Origin: Methanobrevibacter thaueri
GTDB lineage: Archaea > Methanobacteriota > Methanobacteria > Methanobacteriales > Methanobacteriaceae
Length of the DNA: 14,304 bases
Assembly: GCF_015062905.1 (NCBI RefSeq)
Contig: NZ_SUTK01000039.1
Location: 1-14,304 of the forward strand
Reading direction: 5' to 3'
Shown here: positions 8,170 through 14,255 of the stretch, one piece after another
Position numbering within the stretch: position 1 is the stretch's first letter
Layout of the letters: each line of letters opens with the position of its first letter
The notes under the pieces: model-generated
Told to the model about the DNA's origin: nothing
Databases searched by the model: none
The model's input: only the letters and a program-made list of their open reading frames with translations
Position numbers and translations under genes: made by a program

Positions 8170-9461
8170 TCCCCATTCAAGTAATTTATGATATTTTCAA
8201 TGTCAACTGCTTCCTGGTCACCGCTGACCATGTCCTTGACGGTAACCTTGCCTTCTGCCAGGTCATTGGCGCCTATTATGACCATTTTTTCAACTTTTAT
8301 CTTATCTGCGTAGTTCATGAGCTTCTTGAATTTTTTGCCGTTCAAGTCAACATCGGTCTTGAAGCCGTTTTTCCTTAAAAGCTGTGTTATTTCAAATGCC
8401 TTGGCTCTTACGTCTTTGGAGATTGGAGCGACATAGACATCCAGGTGTGAAGGAAGCTCTTCTCTGTCGGTGAGCTCCTCAATCGCATTCATCAGTCTGT
8501 CGAAACCGAGTGCAAAACCGGTTGATTCAACTTCCTGGCCTCCGAAGAGTTTTACAAGGCTGTATGACCCTCCGCCGCAGATCTGCTTTTGGGCGCCGAG
8601 TTCGGGAACATAGATTTCAAACACGATTCCGGTGTAGTAGTCAAGACCCCTTGCAACTCCAAGGTTTAAAGTGTAATTTTCCACATCGAATGCTTCCAAT
8701 AAGGTAATTAACTCTTTTAGCTCTTCTAATGCTTCTTTTGGCTCGTCGTATGGAGCGATCAATTCCTCAACATCTGATATGATGGACTTGTCCCCAACAA
8801 GGTCGATGAGTTTCAAGAGAATCTGGTTCAATTCGTCATTGTCGATTACCGGCTCATCGCCGCTCAGGGATTCTATCAGTAAGTCCTTGTCGCCCTTGTC
8901 GATGACGACCATGATTTCTCTTTGGGTTTCCTGTGTGATTTCAAAGTGCTTGAAGAGTCCCCTGATGATTCCTAAGTGGTTTATGTTAACGTCTGCTGTT
9001 GTGATTCCCAGTGATTGGATTGCATCTGAACATAATGCGATTACTTCGGCCTCTCCCTGTGGGGTCTTTGCACCGATCAGCTCGCATCCAAACTGCCAGA
9101 ACTGTCTGAACCTGCCCTTTTGAGGTCTTTCATATCTGAAGCAGCTTCCGTAGTAATATAATTTGATAGGCTTTACGGCAGTCTTTTCAAGCTCGTTAAG
9201 GTATAGTCTTGCCACTGGTGCTGTTATTTCCGGTCTTAATGTAAGTTCCCTGTCTGATTTGTCCTTGAAATTGTATAGCTGGTTTACAATTTCTTCTCCT
9301 GATTTTGTTGTAAATAACTTTAATTCTTCAAATAAAGGTGTTTTGATTTCTTGATAACCATAACTTTCAAATACTTTTCTTAAGGTACTTTCAGCTTGTT
9401 TTCTTTCTCTCATTTCTTCAAATAGAAAGTCTCTGGTACCTCTTGGTCTTGTAAATTCCAT
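8166..9461 (-). CDS. hisS: Histidyl-tRNA synthetase
   Basis: HisS charges tRNA-His with histidine. At 431 residues it is a full-length class II synthetase. Class II motif 1 lies around EIKTPLFEEL (38-47). Motif 2 is FRYERPQKGRFRQFWQFG (108-125). The histidine-binding signature GLDYYTG is at 272-278, and motif 3 is GFDR at 319-322, with Arg322 contacting ATP. The C-terminal part (VDVYVAP-like, then DLNGKKFKKLMNYADK) is the anticodon-binding domain. AAGGAG on the minus strand (bases 9474-9469) lies 7 bases before the ATG, which fixes the start. It heads the operon hisS-hisI-PIN/KH ATPase-TIM barrel. Joining histidine synthesis and histidine charging genes is logical, but no regulatory leader is visible in its roughly 23-base untranslated region. 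Confidence 0.96.
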   Translation of the reverse strand: MEFTRPRGTRDFLFEEMRERKQAESTLRKVFESYGYQEIKTPLFEELKLFTTKSGEEIVNQLYNFKDKSDRELTLRPEITAPVARLYLNELEKTAVKPIKLYYYGSCFRYERPQKGRFRQFWQFGCELIGAKTPQGEAEVIALCSDAIQSLGITTADVNINHLGIIRGLFKHFEITQETQREIMVVIDKGDKDLLIESLSGDEPVIDNDELNQILLKLIDLVGDKSIISDVEELIAPYDEPKEALEELKELITLLEAFDVENYTLNLGVARGLDYYTGIVFEIYVPELGAQKQICGGGSYSLVKLFGGQEVESTGFALGFDRLMNAIEELTDREELPSHLDVYVAPISKDVRAKAFEITQLLRKNGFKTDVDLNGKKFKKLMNYADKIKVEKMVIIGANDLAEGKVTVKDMVSGDQEAVDIENIINYLNGE

Positions 9462-9504
9462 TTTTACACTCCTTGTATATGATATAATAATTATGTTTTT
9501 GCAA

Positions 9505-9516
9505 AGTTATATAATC
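9505..9516 (-). promoter_or_regulatory. Promoter of the hisS operon
   Basis: Read on the minus strand, AGATTATATAAC preceded by an A-rich stretch (AAAA) forms a TATA box centred near 9510. Transcription would start about 9484, giving a leader of about 23 bases that contains the AAGGAG site (9469-9474). Spacing is typical for archaea; the start is predicted, not observed. Confidence 0.55.
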
Positions 9517-9552
9517 TTTTGTTTATGGAATTTTAAAAAAACAATGGAAAAC

Positions 9553-9560
9553 TTTATATA
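9553..9560 (+). promoter_or_regulatory. Distal TATA box on the plus strand, upstream of the small ORFs
   Basis: TTTATATA preceded by GGAAAAC is close to an ideal archaeal BRE-TATA pair. It would start a plus-strand transcript near 9583. No long gene follows until aroE, so the most likely products are the small ORFs at 9672-9847 or a leader RNA. Confidence 0.45.
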
Positions 9561-9565
9561 TTATG

Positions 9566-9599
9566 TTTCAATGGCTACAATTTTTCAAAATGGCTTCAA
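9566..9599. repeat. Two imperfect direct repeats between divergent promoters, candidate operator
   Basis: TTTCAATGGCTACAA (9566-9580) and TTTCAAAATGGCTTCAA (9583-9599) match, apart from a two-A insertion and one substitution. They lie between the two plus-strand TATA boxes and next to the hisS promoter. The second copy runs into a small hairpin, GGCTT-CAAC-AAGCC (9592-9605). Tandem sites spaced by under two helical turns suit a dimeric regulator, but none is known. Confidence 0.35.
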
Positions 9600-9615
9600 C
9601 AAGCCTTAAATATGA

Positions 9616-9627
9616 TTTAATATATAA
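9616..9627 (+). promoter_or_regulatory. Proximal TATA box for the small-ORF pair
   Basis: TTTAATATATAA is centred near 9621. The predicted start around 9647 gives a leader of about 25 bases that holds the perfect AGGAGGT ribosome site at 9657-9663. This is the same layout as the hisS promoter. Confidence 0.45.
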
Positions 9628-9671
9628 TAATATGTTAAAAAGTCGTTAATATCAAAAGGAGGTAGATAAGT

Positions 9672-9776
9672 ATGATGTATTTTTTAGAAAATACTTACTT
9701 ATTTTTCACTGCAATTTTTTGTTGTTTTGATTCTCCTTTCTCCATTCATTTAAGTGAGGTGAAAGCATGGAGCTAA
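9672..9776 (+). CDS. Candidate small protein or leader peptide, 34 aa, rich in aromatic residues
   Basis: I do not recognise this peptide. It begins MMYFLENTYLFFTAIFCC and ends SEVKAWS. AGGAGGT (9657-9663), a complete Shine-Dalgarno match, lies 8 bases before the ATG-ATG start, behind a well-placed TATA box. The first 20 residues are hydrophobic and could enter the membrane; there are two adjacent cysteines at 17-18. Nine of 34 residues are Phe, Tyr or Trp. Its stop TAA overlaps the start region of the next small ORF (ATGGAGCTAA), so the two could be translated together. CTCCTTT at 9733-9739, inside the ORF, can pair with AAAGGAG at 9655-9661 and mask its own ribosome site. It may be a membrane microprotein, a regulatory leader, or chance; the ribosome site makes chance less likely. 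Confidence 0.45.
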   Translation: MMYFLENTYLFFTAIFCCFDSPFSIHLSEVKAWS

Positions 9777-9871
9777 TTATGTTCCTGATTGCAACATATT
9801 ACTTCAATATCGTCATGTTATTGATGTTAATATTTGCAATGAAATAGGAATATAACGCTCCATTTCACCTC
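9756..9871 (+). promoter_or_regulatory. Long inverted repeat that would hide the ribosome site and start codon of the 26-aa ORF
   Basis: GAGGTGAA (9756-9763) pairs with TTCACCTC (9864-9871), and ATGGAGC (9767-9773) pairs with GCTCCAT (9857-9863). Only AGC (9764-9766) is bulged out on the 5' side. The left arm is exactly the Shine-Dalgarno site plus start codon of the small ORF, and the right arm lies 9 bases after its stop. The whole ORF is the loop. Such pairing would block translation once the full message is made. The sequence is seen directly; the regulatory effect is inferred. Confidence 0.5.
9767..9847 (+). CDS. Candidate single-pass membrane microprotein, 26 aa
   Basis: I do not recognise this family. 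The peptide starts MELIMFLIATYYF and ends LLMLIFAMK. It is almost wholly hydrophobic from residue 3 to 25, enough for one membrane helix, with Glu2 and Lys26 as the only charged residues. GAGGTGA (9756-9762) is a strong ribosome site 4 bases before the ATG. The start overlaps the end of the 34-aa ORF in another frame, which favours coupled translation. The ribosome site and ATG form one arm of a 15-bp inverted repeat closing around the gene. Short hydrophobic peptides under tight RNA control resemble bacterial type I toxins or regulatory membrane peptides; neither role is shown here. Comparative evidence is needed to call it real. Confidence 0.5.
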   Translation: MELIMFLIATYYFNIVMLLMLIFAMK

Positions 9872-9885
9872 TCTCCTAAATTAAA

Positions 9886-9988
9886 TTAAGGCAATGATAA
9901 TAATCACAATTGATGAATTTTTATTTGGAAATTACCAGGTTTCCATGGAGGCTTTTTCTGGATTCAATGAGCACTGTCATTGCCTTAA
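9886..9988. repeat. 103-base segment bounded by a perfect 12-bp inverted repeat (possible structured RNA or tiny mobile-element relic)
   Basis: TTAAGGCAATGA (9886-9897) is the exact reverse complement of TCATTGCCTTAA (9977-9988). Inside are smaller self-complementary pieces: GGAAA/TTTCC (9927-9931 with 9939-9943) and CCAG/CTGG (9935-9938 with 9958-9961), which cannot all form together. Short ORFs cross it on both strands without good ribosome sites (37 aa plus from 9894, 24 aa minus from 9995). Both outer ends are TTAA, but no further target duplication is visible, so a MITE origin is unproven. Confidence 0.4.
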
Positions 9989-9996
9989 CAATCATG

Positions 9997-10004
9997 TTTA
10001 TATA
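9997..10004 (+). promoter_or_regulatory. TATA box ahead of the stem-loop leader and aroE
   Basis: TTTATATA is followed by a second possible box TATATAA at 10013-10019. The first predicts a transcript start near 10026, the second near 10040. Either gives aroE a leader of more than 100 bases containing the composite stem-loop at 10070-10123. A third AT-rich site, TTTAAATT at 10131-10138, could instead give a nearly leaderless aroE message. Confidence 0.45.
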
Positions 10005-10069
10005 TGACATTCTATATAATTATTATCAAGAGTGTTTCTCTAGTGGAAGCCTCGTAAATGAATGGATAT

Positions 10070-10133
10070 AATTAATGTCTAACCTGGTTATTGTAGGTTT
10101 TTCCTACAATATAGGCATTAATTTCTAGTTTTT
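10070..10133 (+). ncRNA. Composite stem-loop with T-run: candidate structured leader or small RNA end
   Basis: AATTAATGTCTA (10070-10081) pairs with TAGGCATTAATT (10112-10123) through 12 consecutive pairs, one of them G-U. Above it ATTGTAGG (10090-10097) pairs perfectly with CCTACAAT (10103-10110) across a TTTTT loop. The 5' strand carries an eight-base unpaired ACCTGGTT (10082-10089) opposite a single A. TTTCTAGTTTTT follows (to 10133), which could end a small RNA of about 105 bases started at the 9997 TATA box. Alternatively it is the aroE leader. I know no family matching it. Confidence 0.45.
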
Positions 10134-10161
10134 AAATTATCTTCAAAGGAAATTTATTTTT

Positions 10162-11010
10162 ATGGATATTAAAGGTAGTACAAATATTGTAGGATTGATA
10201 GGACATCCTGTCGAGCACAGTTTCTCGCCGCCAATGCACAATGCCGCATTCAAGGCTTTGGGTATGGATTATGCCTATGTCGCTTTTGATGTTGATCCCC
10301 TAAACCTTAAATCAGCCATTGATGGTGCCAAATCATTAAATATCAGGGGATTCAATGTAACAATACCCCATAAGATTGATGTCATGAAACATCTGGATGA
10401 AATCGACGAGGTTGCAGCCCTGATAGGTGCCGTCAACACAATCGATTTTAAGGACATTAAAGGCTACAATACCGATGGCATCGGTGCGGTAAAGGCAATT
10501 GAAGAGGTAACTTCAATCAAAAATAGAAATGTTGTGGTAGCAGGAGCCGGAGGTGCTTCAAGAGCAATATCATTTTACATTGCAAAATATGGGGCCGATT
10601 CTTTAACAATTTTAAACAGGAATGTCGAAAAGGCTGATAATCTGGCTAATGATGTTTCAAGTTCCAATTTGATTAATGATGTTAAATCAGATTCAATGTC
10701 TGAAATTAACAGTCATGTGGCTGATGCCGATATCCTGATTGACACCACACCTGTCGGAATGCATCCGAATGTTGATGTCGAGCCAATCGTGCTTGCGGAT
10801 AATATGCATGATGATTTGGTCGTATTTGATGCGGTCTACAATCCAAACGATACCGTACTTATAAAGGAAGCAGTTAAGGCAGGCGCAAAGCCGGTTTATG
10901 GAATTAAAATGCTTCTTTATCAGGGTGCTGAAAGCTTTAGAATCTGGACAGGCCGTGATGCACCGGTTGATGTTATGGAAGACGCTTTGAGAAAAACACT
11001 TGGTTTGTGA
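10162..11010 (+). CDS. aroE: Shikimate dehydrogenase
   Basis: AroE reduces 3-dehydroshikimate to shikimate with NADPH, the fourth step of the common aromatic pathway. The 282-residue length is standard. The substrate domain shows HSFSPPMHN (19-27) and NVTIPHK with catalytic Lys71, then GAVNTI (89-94) and YNTDG with Asp105 as the partner residue. The cofactor domain starts at the glycine loop GAGGAS (128-133), and NRN after strand 2 fits the NADP-binding pattern. VGMHP and GIKMLLYQGAESFRIW are the late signatures. AAAGGA at 10145-10150 lies 11 bases before the ATG, slightly far but usable. A structured, possibly regulatory leader precedes it. The next gene begins 7 bases after the stop, so the two are probably co-transcribed. 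Confidence 0.95.
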   Translation: MDIKGSTNIVGLIGHPVEHSFSPPMHNAAFKALGMDYAYVAFDVDPLNLKSAIDGAKSLNIRGFNVTIPHKIDVMKHLDEIDEVAALIGAVNTIDFKDIKGYNTDGIGAVKAIEEVTSIKNRNVVVAGAGGASRAISFYIAKYGADSLTILNRNVEKADNLANDVSSSNLINDVKSDSMSEINSHVADADILIDTTPVGMHPNVDVEPIVLADNMHDDLVVFDAVYNPNDTVLIKEAVKAGAKPVYGIKMLLYQGAESFRIWTGRDAPVDVMEDALRKTLGL

Positions 11011-11017
11011 GGATAAT

Positions 11018-11704
11018 ATGGATTTTCTGTTTGATATTTCTGCTTTGGCAAGTGAAGAGGAGGACTTTTCAACATCCAAAAAGGATGTCCTGAAATATCT
11101 CAAGATTATTGGGGTGGACACCCGTTTCATATCATACACTCCCGAAAAGATTTACATCAACAATCTGAGGTTTTCAAGGTTTTCAAGGAAAAAGGAAGCC
11201 ACATTCAACAGGCAGTATCCGGAAATCGAGGTCGTGAGAAATAAGCTGTTCCAAAAAATCTGCGCAAAGTCATCAAAGCATCTGGCATTGGAAATCGAGC
11301 CCAACTCCAGGATACTGATGCCTGAGGACAATTTCCTAGTCGAGCTTTTGATGGAGCCATACACCAGAAAATATGGTGCAAAGCTGGTATATGAGGGAGA
11401 TTATGACCTGGCGGTTAATCCCCTGATTTTGGATGACCAGGTGAATAATGTTTTTGAAGGCATTTTCAAGGGTGAAGGCCTGAACCTGACTAAAAGGGAA
11501 GGTGAAATCTATCCTTTGGTCAGCGTATCGCTTGACTGGATTAATTCATTTTTGAAAATGGATGGTCATGACCTAATTGAATGCGAAAATAAAGATGAAA
11601 TGGCCCATTCATTCAGTGAATTTCTGGATGATGTCGCTCCGCAGTATAAGGATAATGTTGTCAGCGCCAGCGTGTTTGTCAGTGAAAAGCTAAATTCACA
11701 ATAA
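11018..11704 (+). CDS. Conserved-looking protein of unknown function downstream of aroE
   Basis: I do not recognise this 228-residue protein. It has no signal peptide or membrane segment, and it mixes acidic and basic stretches as a cytoplasmic protein would. An N-terminal acidic segment (SEEEDFS) leads into a basic patch, RFSRFSRKKE, about residue 50. A later piece, YDLAVNPLILDDQVNNVFEG, has a folded-domain look, but no P-loop, zinc or catalytic motif stands out. The reading frame also opens at ATG 11000 inside aroE. I prefer ATG 11018 because GAGG at 11009-11012 is properly spaced and the overlap is avoided. It follows aroE closely in one operon and ends 17 bases from the convergent rfcL stop. 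Co-transcription hints at aromatic metabolism or housekeeping, but gives no function. Confidence 0.75.
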   Translation: MDFLFDISALASEEEDFSTSKKDVLKYLKIIGVDTRFISYTPEKIYINNLRFSRFSRKKEATFNRQYPEIEVVRNKLFQKICAKSSKHLALEIEPNSRILMPEDNFLVELLMEPYTRKYGAKLVYEGDYDLAVNPLILDDQVNNVFEGIFKGEGLNLTKREGEIYPLVSVSLDWINSFLKMDGHDLIECENKDEMAHSFSEFLDDVAPQYKDNVVSASVFVSEKLNSQ

Positions 11705-11710
11705 TATATT

Positions 11711-11721
11711 AAAAAATAAAA
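11711..11721 (-). terminator. T-rich terminator of rfcS-rfcL
   Basis: On the minus strand TTTTATTTTTT follows the rfcL stop immediately, with more AT after it. Archaeal RNA polymerase stops at such runs without a hairpin. The 17-base gap to the convergent gene leaves no other space, so the plus-strand message probably runs into rfcL. Confidence 0.5.
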
Positions 11722-13206
11722 TCAAAAGCTGAAAAGTGTTGTTTGCTTATCTGCCTTTTTCTCTTTTTTCTCTTCAACTTTTTCTTCTTCTTCAATAATT
11801 TCCGGCTCTTCTGTGACTTCTTGTGATGGTGTTTCTTCAATGCCTGGAATTTCAAACGGCAAATCATCATCACCGGAAGGCTCTTCAGCTTCGGGAATCA
11901 CGTTCATCATTTGGTTTTGAAGCTCTTCTGCACGCCTGTCACGTTCTTCAACTCTCATTTGAGCTTTTTGCTTTTCCATTTTTGTGATGACCTTTTTAGG
12001 TATCTTCTTTTTCCTGAACCTTTTGATTTCATTTTCCTCAAGCTCTAGAAAGTCTGAGATTTCCCATGCAAGCTCGTCATTTTGAAACATTATCTCCAGG
12101 TATGGAAACATTGAAACTGCCACTCTTCGTGAAACGTGCATCTTGTCAAACATCTTATCCGCAATGTCATCTCGCAGATTCCTTTTGGCACGGTTGCGGC
12201 TCATAAGGCCAAAGATGCTTGGGGTCTGGATTTTTGTGAACTTCTTGTAGGTGTCATGCTTTGCGCTGCTCACTCCGATTCCCATAAAGTCGCTTGCATA
12301 TTTCCAGTAGCCATAGTTTCTGCTGCTTTGAGCCCTTCCAAAGTTGACATCGGCCTTTGAGATGTAGTCATATGCCTTTTTGATTTCATCAGGTTTCTTG
12401 TATTCCCTCGGAATGTTTTCGGCAATGTATTCCATTACAAGTGTAGGATCCTCTTCAATCCACATCGCTTCCTTGACATGTGCCGGTGTTTTGCTTTTCA
12501 AAACGGCTGTTATTGCATTGAAGATGTCTGAGCGAGTATCTTTTGTAACCATGCCTTCAACATCCTTGACTTCAAGGGTGTGGTCCTTATCGCTTAGGGC
12601 CTGCAGGGTATTGATGGCTGAGCGAACGTCTCCCTGTGATTTGACCGCAATCTCCTTCAGTGCTGCAGGTTCGACTTCAACACCTTCTGCCTGCGCAATC
12701 TTTCTAAGCAATGCTGAAATTGAATTCCATCGGGACTTTTTCATTTTGATTACTTGACATTTCGGCTTTATTGACTGCAGCCTTTTTGAGTAGAAGTCGT
12801 TGGCCATCAGAATCATCGGATGCTGTGATGACTTTATGATTTTGCCAATTTCGGCCACTCCTCCACGGTCATTTGTTCCGTGAATTCCGTCAACCTCGTC
12901 AAGAATAATCAGCTTGTATTCGTCTCCAAAGAGGGACCTTGAGGTTGATGACTCTCCGATAGTGCTTTTGATGACATCCTGTGAACGCTTGTCACTTGCA
13001 TTCAGCTCAATTGATTCTGAAAATTCCTTTGCTATAATCAATGCAAGTGTGGTTTTTCCGATGCCCGGAGGTCCAACCAGAAGTAGGGGTATCTGCGGGT
13101 TGCCTTTTTTCCACTCGCTGACCCAATCAGTGATAATCTTTATCTCTTTTTTGTTACCAACAACTTCCGATAGCTCTTGAGGTCGGTATTTATCAGTCCA
13201 TAACAT
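11722..13206 (-). CDS. rfcL: Replication factor C large subunit
   Basis: RfcL with RfcS forms the clamp loader that opens the PCNA ring and places it on primed DNA using ATP. The 494-residue protein starts with MLWTDKYRP, the RFC box typical of the family. Walker A is GPPGIGKT at 45-52, Walker B is LIILDE (99-104), and sensor 1 lies at MANDF (134-138). GDVRSAIN carries the sensor 2 arginine. The C-terminal collar domain is followed by a charged, poorly ordered tail rich in Glu and Lys. The protein ends KQTTLFSF, which matches the PCNA-binding (PIP-like) end of archaeal RfcL, though here nothing follows the last Phe. The ATG lies 9 bases after the rfcS stop, without a clear ribosome site. No intein is present. 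Confidence 0.95.
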   Translation of the reverse strand: MLWTDKYRPQELSEVVGNKKEIKIITDWVSEWKKGNPQIPLLLVGPPGIGKTTLALIIAKEFSESIELNASDKRSQDVIKSTIGESSTSRSLFGDEYKLIILDEVDGIHGTNDRGGVAEIGKIIKSSQHPMILMANDFYSKRLQSIKPKCQVIKMKKSRWNSISALLRKIAQAEGVEVEPAALKEIAVKSQGDVRSAINTLQALSDKDHTLEVKDVEGMVTKDTRSDIFNAITAVLKSKTPAHVKEAMWIEEDPTLVMEYIAENIPREYKKPDEIKKAYDYISKADVNFGRAQSSRNYGYWKYASDFMGIGVSSAKHDTYKKFTKIQTPSIFGLMSRNRAKRNLRDDIADKMFDKMHVSRRVAVSMFPYLEIMFQNDELAWEISDFLELEENEIKRFRKKKIPKKVITKMEKQKAQMRVEERDRRAEELQNQMMNVIPEAEEPSGDDDLPFEIPGIEETPSQEVTEEPEIIEEEEKVEEKKEKKADKQTTLFSF

Positions 13207-13215
13207 TTCTATACC

Positions 13216-14163
13216 TTATAAGAATTGTGCGAGTAATGCTTCGAGCTGTATTCTTGGATTTGCTCCTTCCCTTATTCTAAAGTCGCATTCGGCAATAGCT
13301 TCAATCAGATTCATATAAATTCCGGGATCCATTTTTCCATCAATTGCCCTTTTTGAGACATCCTGATAGATTTGGGTTACCATGTCCTCTCCGCTGGTTC
13401 CCTGAAGCACCATGGTTTCCCTTAGGATGTTTCTTGCACCCATGAAGTCTCCCATAAGCGCCTTGGTTATCATGTTTCCGATGTCCTGTGGCTTGGCCTT
13501 GGACACAACTTCATAAACGGATTCCTCTGTCACAGCTTCGCCTTCTGAAGTTGCGGCCTGAAGGACATTGACTGCCTTTCTCATATCTCCTTCGGCAAAA
13601 TAGACTATTGAATCAAGGCCTTCATCTGTTGCTTCGAATCCTTCATTTTCACAAATGTATTCGAGTCGGCCTTTGATTTCCTCTGCCTTAAGCGGAGCGA
13701 ATCTGAATATTGCGCATCTTGATTGAATAGGGTCAATGATTTTTGATGAATAGTTACATGAAAGTATAAATGAAGCGGTTTTGGTATACATTTCCATTTC
13801 ACGACGAAGCGCATGCTGTGCATCCTTTGTCATGTTGTCGACTTCGTCCAGGAATATTATTCTGAATGGGGCGCCGACAGGTTTCAAACGACAGAAACTT
13901 TTGATGCGGTCCCTTACGGTATCGATTCCCCTTGCGTCAGACGCATTCAATTCCAAAAAGTTTTGTCTCCAGTATTCTCCCAATATGGATTTTACCAGTG
14001 CTAAGGCTGTGGTTGTTTTACCGACACCTGCAGGACCTGTAAACATTAGGTTAGGCATGCTTCCTTCGCCTACATACTTTTCAAGTCTAGCTACGATTTG
14101 CTTTTGTCCTACAACGTCTTCCAATTTTTGTGGTCTATATTTTTCTACCCATGGTCCGCTCAT
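13216..14163 (-). CDS. rfcS: Replication factor C small subunit
   Basis: RfcS is the repeated ATPase subunit of the clamp loader. The 315-residue length is normal, with no intein (inteins occur in some archaeal rfcS genes). It opens PWVEKYRPQKLEDVVGQ (4-20), the RFC box. Walker A is GPAGVGKT at 43-50, and Walker B is IIFLDE at 102-107. SCN at 135-137 is sensor 1. SRC at 148-150 gives Arg149 as the trans-acting arginine finger, and GDMRKAVN carries sensor 2. On the minus strand GGTGA (14172-14168) lies 4 bases before the ATG. It is the first gene of the rfcS-rfcL operon, behind a leader of about 75 bases with a hairpin. Confidence 0.96.
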   Translation of the reverse strand: MSGPWVEKYRPQKLEDVVGQKQIVARLEKYVGEGSMPNLMFTGPAGVGKTTTALALVKSILGEYWRQNFLELNASDARGIDTVRDRIKSFCRLKPVGAPFRIIFLDEVDNMTKDAQHALRREMEMYTKTASFILSCNYSSKIIDPIQSRCAIFRFAPLKAEEIKGRLEYICENEGFEATDEGLDSIVYFAEGDMRKAVNVLQAATSEGEAVTEESVYEVVSKAKPQDIGNMITKALMGDFMGARNILRETMVLQGTSGEDMVTQIYQDVSKRAIDGKMDPGIYMNLIEAIAECDFRIREGANPRIQLEALLAQFL

Positions 14164-14200
14164 TTAATCACCATTTTTTTATCAAATTAGTGAAAGAATA

Positions 14201-14223
14201 CTCCGACCTCTTTTAGGTCGGAG
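14201..14223. promoter_or_regulatory. GC-rich hairpin in the rfcS leader
   Basis: CTCCGACCT (14201-14209) and AGGTCGGAG (14215-14223) form a perfect 9-bp stem around a CTTTT loop. Its GC content stands out in AT-rich surroundings. It lies between the predicted rfcS promoter and start codon, 38 bases before the ATG. No T-run follows on either strand, so it is not a simple terminator. It may be a protein site or a leader structure. Confidence 0.45.
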
Positions 14224-14255
14224 ATGAATTTCACAAAAAAGACACAGAGTCATTT

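Noticed and set aside
9590..9649. 19-aa plus-strand ORF just after the distal TATA box
   Set aside because: It has no ribosome site, and the predicted transcript start (about 9583) does not coincide with its ATG, so neither leadered nor leaderless translation is supported.
9813..9863. 16-aa minus-strand ORF preceded by GGAG and GAGGTGA
   Set aside because: The apparent ribosome site is the mirror image of the plus-strand arm in the inverted repeat. The ORF is very short, and the plus-strand peptide is better supported.
9886..9988. C/D-box guide RNA suggested by TTGATGA
   Set aside because: The C box needs a purine first, and no matching CTGA D box lies at a suitable distance.
9921..9995. 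24-aa minus-strand ORF
   Set aside because: The peptide looks plausible, but there is no ribosome site and no promoter with correct spacing.
9894..10007. 37-aa plus-strand ORF inside the 12-bp inverted repeat
   Set aside because: Its ATG lies in the repeat arm, AAGG is only two bases away, and a competing minus-strand ORF covers the same DNA. Nothing favours coding over structure.
11000..11017. Earlier ATG for the gene after aroE
   Set aside because: It would overlap aroE and has no ribosome site, whereas ATG 11018 has a well-spaced GAGG.
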